Shown here: piece after piece, positions 37,989 through 46,603 of the stretch
How the letters are laid out: each line of letters starts with the position of its first letter
How positions within the stretch are numbered: position 1 is the stretch's first letter
Origin: Flavobacteriaceae bacterium GF1
Lineage (GTDB): Bacteria; Bacteroidota; Bacteroidia; Flavobacteriales; Flavobacteriaceae
Reading direction: 5' to 3'
Length of the DNA stretch: 64,000 nt
Assembly (NCBI GenBank): GCA_009797885.1
Contig: WNKP01000005.1
Span: forward strand, 248,001-312,000
Notes under the pieces: generated by a model
Databases searched by the model: none
The model's input: only the letters and a program-made list of their open reading frames with translations
Told to the model about the DNA's origin: nothing
Translations under genes and position numbers: made by a program

Positions 37989-38765
37989 ATGAAAAGACTT
38001 TTATGCTTCACTTTCCTTCTCCTGGGGACACTGGTATTTAGCCAGGAAAATGAGGAAGATACCCAGACCGGAGACATCGTTGCCACAGTGCTCAATGCCC
38101 AAACGAACTTCCCTTTGGAAAGTGTGCATGTCATTAACTTGAACAAGGTGATCGGAACCATCACCAACCAAGATGGTGAATTTAGGATTACCGCTGCAGT
38201 TAATGACACCCTTTATTTGACCTACCTTGGTTTTAAGCCCCAAAAAGTAAGGGTGACCAATGACATGTTTCGAATTAAGGACACCAAGATATTCCTAACG
38301 GAATTGGCTTATGCCCTGGAAGAGGTGATTGTAAGGCCCTATCAGCTTACAGGATACCTGGAGATAGACGTAAAGAACCTACCGGTCAACAACGCGTATC
38401 AATACAGTATTTCAGGACTTAACAAGAGTTATGAAGGGGGTAGTAAAAGTCCAAGTGCCGTCACCAAAGTGCTGGGTGCCATCCTAAATCCCGCAGACCA
38501 GCTCCGCAACCTATTTGGCAAGAAACCACAGCAGATGCGAAAATTGCGGAAAATGAAAGAGGATGAGAACATCCGGGATTTATTGGCTTCAAAATTTGAC
38601 CGGGAAACACTGAAACAGCTACTGCAACTCGAAAAGATGGATATTGAGGACATTCTCAACAACTGCAGTTATTCACGGTCGTTCATACGAACTGCGAATG
38701 ACCTACAGATTTTGGATGCCATAAGTAATTGCTATGAGGAATATAAGGTACTTAACAAAGGGTAA
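37989..38765 (+). CDS. Secreted protein with carboxypeptidase-like regulatory domain
   Basis: 258 residues from the ATG at 37989, giving a signal peptide ending near LGTLVFSQ. Residues about 30-115 form a CarboxypepD_reg-like beta-sandwich (TVLNAQTNFPLESVHVINLN, DTLYLTYLGFKPQKVRV). The remainder is helical and basic with no plug or barrel, so this is not a TonB receptor. This type of protein is common in Flavobacteriia and its function is unknown. Confidence 0.82.
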   Translation: MKRLLCFTFLLLGTLVFSQENEEDTQTGDIVATVLNAQTNFPLESVHVINLNKVIGTITNQDGEFRITAAVNDTLYLTYLGFKPQKVRVTNDMFRIKDTKIFLTELAYALEEVIVRPYQLTGYLEIDVKNLPVNNAYQYSISGLNKSYEGGSKSPSAVTKVLGAILNPADQLRNLFGKKPQQMRKLRKMKEDENIRDLLASKFDRETLKQLLQLEKMDIEDILNNCSYSRSFIRTANDLQILDAISNCYEEYKVLNKG

Positions 38766-38813
38766 GGCTTTACATTTTCCAATTTTCCGAAATCCCTATT
38801 TAAATAAATTTTC

Positions 38814-38821
38814 TATTCTTG
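38814..38821 (+). promoter_or_regulatory. Possible -7 motif of the amylase gene
   Basis: TATTCTTG, one mismatch from TAnnTTTG, about 36 bases before the ATG at 38858. Confidence 0.35.
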
Positions 38822-38857
38822 CGAGCATTTTATAGCTTTAGGCAAAATCCTCAAAGC

Positions 38858-40555
38858 ATGAGAAAACTACTTATCGCTATGTCGATATTGACTTCTCTTT
38901 TTGGCTGCAAAAACTCTCAAAAAGAAACGCCCCAAAAAAACCCGGAAACCCTAGCCACAAACCAAAAGCAGGAAGAGCATTCCCGAAGCCCCTTTGTTTG
39001 GGAGGGGGCCAACATCTATTTCCTTTTAACGGATAGGTTTAACAATGGACAACCCGAAAAGGATATCAATTTTGAGCGTAAGGACTCCACGGCAGTCCTC
39101 AGGGGATTTGAAGGAGGGGATATTGCCGGAATCACCCAAAAAATTGAAAACGGATACTTTACCAATTTAGGAATCAATGCAATTTGGTTTACCCCAGTGG
39201 TTGAACAAATCCATGGCGCCACGGATGAAGGAACCGGAGTCACCTATGGCTACCACGGGTATTGGACCAAGGATTGGACTACGATCGACCCTAATTTTGG
39301 CACGAAAAAAGATTTAGAGAACCTGGTCAAAACGGCCCATGCCAGAGGAATCCGCGTTTTACTGGATGTAGTTCTCAATCATACAGGACCGGTAACGGCC
39401 ATTGATCCCGTTTGGCCCGATGAGTGGGTGCGAACATCCCCGGCTTGCGCATTTGACAATTATGAAAATACTACCGCCTGTACCCTTGTACGCAATCTTC
39501 CGGATATTTTAACGGAATCTGATGAGCCCGTGGAACTACCGGATACCTTATTGGCCAAATGGAAAGAGGAAGGCCGTCTAAGTCAGGAATTGGATGAACT
39601 TAATCTTTTCTTTGAACGTACGGGATATCCCAGGGCGCCACGATTTTACATTATCAAATGGCTTACGGATTACATCCATGAATTTGGAGTGGACGGGTTC
39701 CGGGTGGATACGGTCAAACACGTTAATGAAAATGCATGGGCAGAATTAAAAAAGGAAGCGGATTATGCCTTTGAAACCTGGAAAAAGAAGCATCCCAACA
39801 GCGTATTGGACGATAAACCGTTCTACATGGTAGGGGAAGTTTATAATTATGGTATCTCAGGTGGGCGTAATTTTGATTTTGGTGATAAAAAGGTGGACTA
39901 CTTTGCCAACGGTTTCACCAGCCTGATCAATTTTGATCTAAAAAATGATGCTACCCAGACCTACGAAAAAGTATTTAAGAAGTACAGTTACCTGCTCAAC
40001 ACAAAATTCCAGGGAAAAAGTGTCCTTAACTACCTCACTTCACATGATGATGGGAACCCCTATGATGCTGACCGAAGTAAACCCTATCGCTCGGCAAACA
40101 TGCTATTGTTGACCCCGGGGGCCTCGCAGGTATATTATGGTGATGAAACCATGCGTCCCCTTAAAGTGGAGGGCGCAGAAGGGGATGCGAACCTTAGATC
40201 CTACATGAACTGGGAGGACCTGGATACCGTACCAGAGGTTAAAAAGGTCCATGAACACTGGCAAAAACTGGGAAAATTCAGAAGAGATCATCCCGCCATT
40301 GGAGCTGGTAAGCACAAAAGGTTGGCCAAAAGCCCCTATGTTTTTTCCAGAACTTATATTGATGGGGAGTACCGTGATAAAGTTGTCGTTGGACTGGATT
40401 TGCCCAAAGGCGAAAAATCCCTCCGGGTAAAAGGGTTCTTTGGTGATGGCACCGTATTGTACGATGCCTATTCCGATACTCGGGTCATGGTCAAAAACGG
40501 TAAGGTCGTTCTTGAAAACGACTACGACACTGCCCTCTTGGAACCCAACGAATAG
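38858..40555 (+). CDS. Alpha-amylase family lipoprotein (glycoside hydrolase family 13)
   Basis: 565 residues from the ATG at 38858. The lipobox LTSLFGC places the Cys about residue 17, so the mature enzyme is lipid-anchored in the envelope. The four GH13 regions are present: LLDVVLNHTG (I), DGFRVDTVKHV with the nucleophile Asp (II), MVGEVYNY with the acid Glu (III) and YLTSHDDGN (IV). It should cut alpha-glucans. No SusC/SusD pair, transporter or other glycosidase is adjacent, so it is not part of a classical polysaccharide utilisation locus here. Confidence 0.93.
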   Translation: MRKLLIAMSILTSLFGCKNSQKETPQKNPETLATNQKQEEHSRSPFVWEGANIYFLLTDRFNNGQPEKDINFERKDSTAVLRGFEGGDIAGITQKIENGYFTNLGINAIWFTPVVEQIHGATDEGTGVTYGYHGYWTKDWTTIDPNFGTKKDLENLVKTAHARGIRVLLDVVLNHTGPVTAIDPVWPDEWVRTSPACAFDNYENTTACTLVRNLPDILTESDEPVELPDTLLAKWKEEGRLSQELDELNLFFERTGYPRAPRFYIIKWLTDYIHEFGVDGFRVDTVKHVNENAWAELKKEADYAFETWKKKHPNSVLDDKPFYMVGEVYNYGISGGRNFDFGDKKVDYFANGFTSLINFDLKNDATQTYEKVFKKYSYLLNTKFQGKSVLNYLTSHDDGNPYDADRSKPYRSANMLLLTPGASQVYYGDETMRPLKVEGAEGDANLRSYMNWEDLDTVPEVKKVHEHWQKLGKFRRDHPAIGAGKHKRLAKSPYVFSRTYIDGEYRDKVVVGLDLPKGEKSLRVKGFFGDGTVLYDAYSDTRVMVKNGKVVLENDYDTALLEPNE

Positions 40556-40557
40556 GG

Positions 40558-40938
40558 TTATTTCCTGGAGTGTAACGCTATGCGGTTACCTTCCGAGTCA
40601 TGGAACAACCCCATATAGCCGACATCCGGACTTATGTGGGTTTTGGCTTTTAAGATGCGGCCTCCGGCATTTTCTATTCGGTCCAACTCATTTTGGACGT
40701 CCTCACTGGCAAAGTAGATCAATACACCTTCCTTATGGCTTGGAATATACCATTCTGGCTGTAAAATCAAGGAACCTGAACAACCCGATTTCCCTTCGGA
40801 CCAGGGAAACCAGCCCATTAGTGTTCCCCCAAAATCCTGTACTTGAATGGTAATTTCAAATACTTCTTCGTAAAACTTCCTTGCACGGTCCATATCCGTT
40901 ACTGGAATTTCAAACCAACCTACCATATTCTGTTCCAT
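40558..40938 (-). CDS. VOC family (glyoxalase/bleomycin-resistance-like) protein
   Basis: 126 residues from the ATG at 40938 (a GTG one codon upstream is less likely). VOC pattern: VGWFEIPVTDMDRARKFYEEVF at the first module, GVLIYFASEDVQNELDRIE and VGYMGLFHDSEGNRIALHS in the second. These are metal-dependent enzymes or binding proteins; the substrate is unknown. It begins four bases after the SRPBCC gene stop, so the two are co-transcribed, and it is convergent with the amylase gene two bases away. Confidence 0.88.
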   Translation of the reverse strand: MEQNMVGWFEIPVTDMDRARKFYEEVFEITIQVQDFGGTLMGWFPWSEGKSGCSGSLILQPEWYIPSHKEGVLIYFASEDVQNELDRIENAGGRILKAKTHISPDVGYMGLFHDSEGNRIALHSRK

Positions 40939-40942
40939 CACG

Positions 40943-41470
40943 TTATTTTTCCAATAGGCCCTTTAACGAAGCCAATCCCTCCTCAAAATCCTTTCCCACC
41001 ATCTTATCCATGCTCATGAATAGCATCATGATACTGAACGGAAACTTGTTCTTCCCCGAAAAACCCCAGGTGACCTTTGTCTTTCCCGATTCTGCATCTT
41101 CCGTTTCAAAATAGCAATCGGATTCGGACTTCCAGGGTTTTAGGAATCGTAGTTCCCCTTCAATACGTTTACCATCCACAATTTTGGTGATTTCCTGTTC
41201 GCCCTCTCCAACTTCTTTGTTCCCGTTCCAATAGCTCACCGAGCCAACTTCACCATCGTTTCCCCTATATTCCTTGTGCATGTTAGGGTCTCTTTTTGCC
41301 CAGGGAGACCATTCGTCCTGTTTTTTTAAAGAACGTAAAAAAGGAAAAACCTTGTCCTTAGGGCTATCGATCACTATAGAACGGGAAACATCATACGTTT
41401 TGGGGGCCAGCATTGCCAGGATAAGTATGAGCAATACAATTCCGGCCAGAATGTAAAGTAGTGTAGTCAT
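40943..41470 (-). CDS. SRPBCC family protein with membrane anchor
   Basis: 175 residues. N-terminal membrane segment (about 3-21), then an SRPBCC/polyketide-cyclase-like fold starting YDVSRSIVIDSPKDKVFPFL with WSPWAKRDPNM and TKVTWGFSGKNKFPF. Members bind hydrophobic ligands in a deep cavity. The VOC gene follows immediately; the pair occurs together in several bacteria but no reaction is established. Confidence 0.85.
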   Translation of the reverse strand: MTTLLYILAGIVLLILILAMLAPKTYDVSRSIVIDSPKDKVFPFLRSLKKQDEWSPWAKRDPNMHKEYRGNDGEVGSVSYWNGNKEVGEGEQEITKIVDGKRIEGELRFLKPWKSESDCYFETEDAESGKTKVTWGFSGKNKFPFSIMMLFMSMDKMVGKDFEEGLASLKGLLEK

Positions 41471-41509
41471 CTGTTTATAAATTGGTTACGTTTAAATGTA
41501 CAAAAAACA

Positions 41510-42163
41510 TCAATTCCCCTGGTAACGACTGATAATCTGTTCCACCTTCTTGATGGACTTTTTGGTCCAATCCAGCCGTTTTTCCAATAGTTCGGCTTGG
41601 GTCAATTGCCAAGGAAGTGTTGTTTTTCTAAGGTTATTGGCAAGCTGTTGAATGATTATAGCGGCTGAAACGGATACGTTAAGGCTCTCGGAAAAACCTA
41701 CCATTGGAACTTTTAAAAACCTATCGGCCTGTTCCAAAACCTCCGTGCTCAATCCTTCCCATTCCGTTCCAAAAAACACTGCTGTTTTTGTATCCACTTG
41801 AAATTCGGAAAGTGAATATGCATCTTGGTGGGGGACCGTTGCCACAATGCAATATCCCCTTTCCCTAAGGGTCTTGATACAATCCGTAGTGTTTTGGTGC
41901 CGTACCACATCTACCCATTGTTGTGCCCCCAAGGCAATGTTCTTATCCAACTTGTCCCCAAATCGGCCCTCAATACTATGCACTTCTTGAATACCAAAGG
42001 CATCGCAACTTCTAAGAATGGCACTGGTATTGTGCATTTGGTATACATCTTCAATGGCCACGGTCAAAAATTTGGTACGCTCGGAGAGCACTTTGCGAAA
42101 ACGCTCTTTTCGGTTCTCCGTAAGGTAATCTTCCAAATAGGCCAGCAAATCACAATCGATCAT
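41510..42163 (-). CDS. trmH: TrmH family tRNA/rRNA 2'-O-methyltransferase
   Basis: 217 residues, close to E. coli TrmH in length. SPOUT motifs: VYQMHNTSAILRSCDAFGI (motif 1 Asn and Arg), FFGTEWEGLSTEVLEQAD (motif 2) and GFSESLNVSVSAAIIIQQL (motif 3). The most likely target is the ribose of G18 in tRNA, though rRNA targets cannot be excluded. Confidence 0.88.
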   Translation of the reverse strand: MIDCDLLAYLEDYLTENRKERFRKVLSERTKFLTVAIEDVYQMHNTSAILRSCDAFGIQEVHSIEGRFGDKLDKNIALGAQQWVDVVRHQNTTDCIKTLRERGYCIVATVPHQDAYSLSEFQVDTKTAVFFGTEWEGLSTEVLEQADRFLKVPMVGFSESLNVSVSAAIIIQQLANNLRKTTLPWQLTQAELLEKRLDWTKKSIKKVEQIISRYQGN

Positions 42164-42185
42164 AGGATCAAGATAATGAAAATAC

Positions 42186-42193
42186 TATTTTTG
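42186..42193 (+). promoter_or_regulatory. -7 promoter motif of the sirtuin gene
   Basis: TATTTTTG, perfect TAnnTTTG. It lies downstream of the in-frame ATG at 42177, which supports the ATG at 42254 as the true start, with a leader near 57 bases. Confidence 0.55.
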
Positions 42194-42253
42194 AATTCCA
42201 GCTTCCATTTAAGTAAGTTGGACACCGATATACGTATCCAAAAACACCTAGCA

Positions 42254-42949
42254 ATGGACAAAAAAAGAGTTGTTGTTCTCACTGGAGCCGGAATGAGTGC
42301 CGAAAGTGGCCTCAAAACCTTTAGGGATGCCAATGGGCTATGGGAGGGCCACGATGTTATGGAAGTTGCCTCCCCACAAGGCTTTTCCAGAAATCCAGAA
42401 TTGGTTTTGGAATTTTACAATCAAAGACGTCGGCAGCTTTTACAAGTGGAACCCAATGCTGGCCACAAAGCCCTGGTGGAACTGGAAAACTACTCCAACG
42501 TTGCTATTGTTACCCAAAATATAGACAACCTCCACGAGAAAGCGGGGAGTTCCAAAGTACTACACCTACATGGCGAGCTTTTAAAGGTCCGAAGCATTAG
42601 GGATGAAACTACGATATTGGATTGGACCACTGATCTTGTTTTGGGTGATCTGGACGCCAGGGGCCACCAACTTAGGCCCCATGTGGTGTGGTTTGGGGAA
42701 ATGGTACCGATGTTGGAACCCGCTATTGCAATTACTGCCATGGCGGATGTATTGATCATTATTGGTACATCAATGCAGGTATATCCCGCCGCAAGTCTCA
42801 TAAACTATGTTCCCTCGGGTACACCCATTTATTTTGTGGACCCCAGACCTACTATTCGGGAAATGGATTTTGAACACCTGACCATTATCTCCAAAACGGC
42901 TGTTGAAGGTGTTCCCCAATTGGTTCAAAAACTTCGTAAAGACCTATGA
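42254..42949 (+). CDS. cobB: NAD-dependent protein deacylase (sirtuin, CobB-like), zinc ligands absent
   Basis: 231 residues. Sirtuin motifs: GAGMSAESGLKTFRD, TQNIDNLHEKAGS with the catalytic LHLHGE, and RPHVVWFGEMVP. The Tyr-x-x-Arg of desuccinylase/demalonylase types is present in FYNQRRRQL, so acyl groups such as succinyl may be preferred. The region between HGE and RPHVVW, which normally holds four zinc-binding Cys, contains none here. The frame is open from 41825 but that part is the shadow of trmH. The stop overlaps the next start as ATGA. Confidence 0.88.
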   Translation: MDKKRVVVLTGAGMSAESGLKTFRDANGLWEGHDVMEVASPQGFSRNPELVLEFYNQRRRQLLQVEPNAGHKALVELENYSNVAIVTQNIDNLHEKAGSSKVLHLHGELLKVRSIRDETTILDWTTDLVLGDLDARGHQLRPHVVWFGEMVPMLEPAIAITAMADVLIIIGTSMQVYPAASLINYVPSGTPIYFVDPRPTIREMDFEHLTIISKTAVEGVPQLVQKLRKDL

Positions 42950-43518
42950 CGGTCCAGGAGTTACATCGGCAACTAAATGCGGGGCGAATAAACAAACCGG
43001 ATGTGGACAGAATTGTTGCCCATGTACTGGCTTCCCCAGAATTGGTGGACCCATTGTTCAAGGAAGTATTTATCCATGATAAGGAGGATAATTTTGCGGC
43101 AAGCTGGATATTTGACCATGTCATGCGTAAGAAATTGGAATTGATCGTACCCATTCTCAATGATTTTATCGAGGGATTGGATCAGATGCAATCGGAATCC
43201 TCCATACGTCCCATGGCCCATATATGTCAACTGTTGACACAGGCCTACTACAGGGCGAAACGCCCCCTTTTCAGAAATGCCTTATCCTTGGCTTATTTAG
43301 AAAAGATGGCTACGGTGTGTTTTGACTGGCTCATTGAGGAGCATAAAGTGGCCACGAAGGTTTTTGCCATGACCAGTCTGCTCTATCTGGGTGAAACCTT
43401 TGATTGGATACGTCCCGAGCTGAAATCCGTTTTGGAACAACATCTTCCCCAAGGTTCCGCCGGGTTTCAAAATAGGGGAATTAAAATCCTGAACAAACTA
43501 AAGAAGTTGGGGTATTAA
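42946..43518 (+). CDS. Helical protein of unknown function coupled to the sirtuin and purB
   Basis: 190 residues, all predicted helical, no signal peptide. It overlaps the sirtuin stop by four bases (ATGA) and ends 32 bases before purB. Repeating helical pairs such as HDKEDNFAASWIFDHVMRK and HKVATKVFAMTSLLYLGE suggest a small HEAT-like solenoid. Homologues in this position are sometimes named adenylosuccinate lyase by association; none of the lyase signatures is present. Function unknown. Confidence 0.78.
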   Translation: MTVQELHRQLNAGRINKPDVDRIVAHVLASPELVDPLFKEVFIHDKEDNFAASWIFDHVMRKKLELIVPILNDFIEGLDQMQSESSIRPMAHICQLLTQAYYRAKRPLFRNALSLAYLEKMATVCFDWLIEEHKVATKVFAMTSLLYLGETFDWIRPELKSVLEQHLPQGSAGFQNRGIKILNKLKKLGY

Positions 43519-43520
43519 GC

Positions 43521-43528
43521 TATCTTTG
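43521..43528 (+). promoter_or_regulatory. -7 promoter motif of purB
   Basis: TATCTTTG, perfect TAnnTTTG, 22 bases before the purB ATG and three bases after the preceding stop, so purB has its own promoter in addition to read-through. Confidence 0.55.
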
Positions 43529-43550
43529 AGGTTTTCTAAAATCCACTTCA

Positions 43551-44894
43551 ATGTCTTTGAATCCACTAAATGCCATTTCACCGGTCGACGGACGTTATCG
43601 AAACAAAACAACATCACTTTCAGCCTTTTTCTCAGAAGAGGCCTTAATAAAGTATCGCGTTCAGGTTGAGATTGAATATTTTATCGCCCTATGTGAATTG
43701 CCCCTCCCCCAATTAGCGGATTTTGATGTTCAAAAATTTGAGGAATTAAGAAAAATCCATCGTTCATTTTCAGCCGAGGACGCCGCCACCATTAAGGAAA
43801 TAGAAAGGACCACAAACCATGATGTAAAAGCTGTTGAATACTTTATCAAACAAAAGTTTGATGTTTTGGGCATAAGTGGGCATAAAGAGTTTATCCACTT
43901 TGGCCTAACATCCCAGGATATCAATAATACCGCCATTCCACTTTCCATTAAGGATGCCATGAACGACAGCTATGTCCCCGTTTATGTCAAGCTCTTTGAA
44001 AAACTAAAGGATTTGGGCAAGGTTTGGGCATCAGTTCCCATGCTGGCCAGGACACACGGCCAACCCGCTTCGCCAACCCGATTGGGCAAGGAAATAGAGG
44101 TGTTTGTGGAACGTCTAAAACAACAATTCGATCTACTGAACGATATCCCTTCGGCCGCAAAGTTTGGAGGGGCCACAGGAAACTACAATGCCCACAAAGT
44201 GGCCTACCCACAAATTGATTGGAAAGCTTTTGGGCAACAATTTGTACAACAGAAACTAGGCCTTCACCATTCGTTTCCCACTACCCAAATTGAACATTAT
44301 GATCATATGGCCGCCCTATTCGATGGTTTAAAACGAATCAATACCATTTTAATCGATCTAAATCGAGATATCTGGACCTATATTTCCATGGACTATTTTA
44401 AACAGACCATCAAAAAGGGGGAAGTAGGTTCTTCGGCCATGCCCCATAAGGTAAATCCCATCGATTTTGAAAACTCGGAAGGAAATCTGGGTATGGCCAA
44501 TGCCATTTTTGAATACTTGTCGGCCAAACTTCCCATTTCAAGACTACAACGGGATTTAACGGATAGTACGGTCCTCAGGAACATTGGGGTACCCTTTGCA
44601 CATACCCTTATTGCATTTCAGTCTACCTTAAAAGGCTTGGATAAATTGGTGTTGAACCAAGAAAAATTTGAGGCAGACCTTGAGGATAATTGGGCTGTTG
44701 TTGCCGAAGCCATCCAAACTGTTTTACGTAGGGAAGGATACCCAAATCCCTATGAAGCGCTAAAGGGATTGACCCGAACCAACACGAAAATAACCCAGAA
44801 GACCATGGCGGATTTTATTGAAACCCTGGACATATCCCCAACCATAAAAGCTGAACTAAAAAAAATAACCCCAGCCAATTATACTGGGGTTTAA
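43551..44894 (+). CDS. purB: Adenylosuccinate lyase
   Basis: 447 residues. It acts twice in purine synthesis (SAICAR to AICAR, adenylosuccinate to AMP). Superfamily signature SSAMPHKVNPIDFENSEG with the flexible catalytic loop, plus TSQDINNTAIPL and ARTHGQPASPTRLGKE. The last codons overlap a hairpin that may act as terminator. Confidence 0.97.
   Translation: MSLNPLNAISPVDGRYRNKTTSLSAFFSEEALIKYRVQVEIEYFIALCELPLPQLADFDVQKFEELRKIHRSFSAEDAATIKEIERTTNHDVKAVEYFIKQKFDVLGISGHKEFIHFGLTSQDINNTAIPLSIKDAMNDSYVPVYVKLFEKLKDLGKVWASVPMLARTHGQPASPTRLGKEIEVFVERLKQQFDLLNDIPSAAKFGGATGNYNAHKVAYPQIDWKAFGQQFVQQKLGLHHSFPTTQIEHYDHMAALFDGLKRINTILIDLNRDIWTYISMDYFKQTIKKGEVGSSAMPHKVNPIDFENSEGNLGMANAIFEYLSAKLPISRLQRDLTDSTVLRNIGVPFAHTLIAFQSTLKGLDKLVLNQEKFEADLEDNWAVVAEAIQTVLRREGYPNPYEALKGLTRTNTKITQKTMADFIETLDISPTIKAELKKITPANYTGV
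44868..44892 (+). terminator. Possible terminator overlapping the end of purB
   Basis: Stem AACCCCAG / CTGGGGTT (8 pairs) with a nine-base loop; the stem runs through the last codons and the stop TAA follows directly. The T tail is short, so efficiency is uncertain. Confidence 0.45.
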
Positions 44895-44916
44895 TTGCTC
44901 CAATTCAATTTACCGG

Positions 44917-45012
44917 TCATTTCAAACTGTCAGACTTCGTTTGGTAAAGGCCAAGGTAGAAAATGTATAGTGATGGGTGCGTATTTCCCATGGCAGATTC
45001 CTCCGAAATGAC
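44917..45012. repeat. Inverted-repeat element with GTCATTTC ends
   Basis: 96 bp bounded by GTCATTTC (44917-44924) and GAAATGAC (45005-45012), between purB and mscS. No ORF inside. Same family as the element at 32632. Confidence 0.65.
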
Positions 45013-45026
45013 AATTTTGCAATCCC

Positions 45027-45839
45027 TTATTTCTTCTCAATCTGTACTTCGTGGGGATAGGGAATTTCAATACCCGCCTCATCCAGGGCCATTTTACATC
45101 CTTCATAGGTAGCAAAATATACATCCCAATAGTGCTCTGGTTTGCAAAATGGACGTACCGCAAAGTTTACGGAACTATCCGCCAATTCCAAAACATTGAC
45201 CGAAGGTGCTGGCTCTTTCAAAACATTGGGGTTGGATGTCAACACTTCCAACAATACATTTTTGGTCTTTTTAATGTCTTCTTCATAGGCCACACCTATA
45301 ACCGTATCCACACGTATTTTTCCCTCGGCGGTATAGTTTACTATGTTCCCGTTGGCCATGGCCCCATTGGGAACAATGATCAATTTATTCTCTGGGGACA
45401 CCATTTTTGTGGTGAATATTTCAATTTCCTTGACCACACCAAGCTCTCCTTGTGCCTCAATAAGGTCACCAATCCTATACGGTTTAAAAATCATGATCAA
45501 TACACCTCCCGCAAAATTGGAAAGGGAGCCTTGCAGAGCCAGACCAACGGCCAAACCAGCTGCTGCGATTACCGCTGCGAAGGTGGTCACGTCAACCCCT
45601 AACTGGGAAATGACCAAAAGAATTAAGAACACCTTCAACGTCCAACTGAGAAGGTTTAAAAGAAATCGTTGTAAAGATTCGTCATACTTACTTTTCGCCA
45701 TTACTTTCCTAAGCCCTCCGATCAGCTTTTTAACGATCCATGAACCAACGATATAAATAAGGATGGCCGTTAACAGCTTTGGTCCAAATTCTTTGGCCAA
45801 GTCCAAACCATAGGTTATCCATTCTTGTGCTTTTTCCAT
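45027..45839 (-). CDS. Small-conductance mechanosensitive channel (MscS family)
   Basis: 270 residues with three membrane segments in the first 110, the third being the pore helix with the Gly/Ala pattern AAGLAVGLALQGSLSNFAGG. The beta-domain starts with PYRIGDLIEAQGELGVVKE. It opens on hypo-osmotic shock. Minimal-size member, single gene. Confidence 0.93.
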   Translation of the reverse strand: MEKAQEWITYGLDLAKEFGPKLLTAILIYIVGSWIVKKLIGGLRKVMAKSKYDESLQRFLLNLLSWTLKVFLILLVISQLGVDVTTFAAVIAAAGLAVGLALQGSLSNFAGGVLIMIFKPYRIGDLIEAQGELGVVKEIEIFTTKMVSPENKLIIVPNGAMANGNIVNYTAEGKIRVDTVIGVAYEEDIKKTKNVLLEVLTSNPNVLKEPAPSVNVLELADSSVNFAVRPFCKPEHYWDVYFATYEGCKMALDEAGIEIPYPHEVQIEKK

Positions 45840-45936
45840 TTTGCTTTAGATTTTGTTAGTGTTCCATTTAGGTATTAAGACACTAAGATAATCAGTAAGT
45901 CACCTCCCTTTTTTAACTTAAGGTCAATTATGGGCA

Positions 45937-45968
45937 CAAAAAAATCCCAACTTTAAAAAAGCTGGGAT
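45937..45968 (-). terminator. Terminator of the DUF4252 operon
   Basis: On the minus strand ATCCCA...TGGGAT with an added CTTT/AAAG extension, followed by seven T residues (plus strand A run 45938-45944). Confidence 0.8.
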
Positions 45969-45992
45969 AATGAGTATTGATTTTGTTTAGGC

Positions 45993-46532
45993 CTACCCTT
46001 TTAAAAACTTGCCTATCTCTCCTAATCCTTCACCCTTGTATTCCGATTTCTGGATGGCCTGCATGAGCTGTACAATATGGGCAGGGTTCATATTTTTTCC
46101 CAATACCCGAACCAGGGCGAATCCCTGCTCCTTACTATCCCCATAAATAATGACCTCATCAATGGCATCGTCCTCACCTAGGTATTTTATGACCCCCTTC
46201 CCATATTGGGAGTTGATTTTCATGAGTTCCACAAAATCCTCGTTCTTTAGGATTTCCTTTACCTTGGCCTTCTCAATTTTGTACTCCGCTACATTTTCGC
46301 TGGTTTTTTTGAACGCCAACAAATTGAACTTTTTTAAGGATTCCACAGCTTCCCTTTGCACATTGGTCAGTTCCACCTCTTCCATTTTGAGGATACTGGC
46401 GGGAATATCCAAGGCTATAAAATTGGGGTTTTCCATATTGTCCACATAATACTCCTGTAGACTGGGTTGGGACGCACAGGAAGCCATGAACACGAGTGCA
46501 ACCATTGCCAATCCTTTTACTATCTTCTTCAT
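45993..46532 (-). CDS. DUF4252 family lipoprotein
   Basis: 179 residues. Lipobox FMASC, Cys about residue 19. The core pattern EVIIYGDSKEQGFALVRVLG and the final LMQAIQKSEYKG match DUF4252. Divergent from its two neighbours in sequence and the only one with a lipobox. Last gene of the cluster before the terminator. Its upstream gap contains TGTAACAAAA (minus strand, 46578-46587), the same ten bases as at the sigma promoter, but not the CGTC half. Confidence 0.85.
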   Translation of the reverse strand: MKKIVKGLAMVALVFMASCASQPSLQEYYVDNMENPNFIALDIPASILKMEEVELTNVQREAVESLKKFNLLAFKKTSENVAEYKIEKAKVKEILKNEDFVELMKINSQYGKGVIKYLGEDDAIDEVIIYGDSKEQGFALVRVLGKNMNPAHIVQLMQAIQKSEYKGEGLGEIGKFLKG

Positions 46533-46603
46533 TGTTCCTTAATTGATTGATTTTTTAATAGGTATGGGTTTAGGGTCTTTTGTTACACTCCCTTAACCAA
46601 CTT

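Noticed and set aside
41825-42253. N-terminal extension of the sirtuin frame
   Set aside because: Antisense to trmH; the sirtuin fold begins at 42254.
42946-43518. Second adenylosuccinate lyase
   Set aside because: No lyase signature; the idea arises only from proximity to purB.
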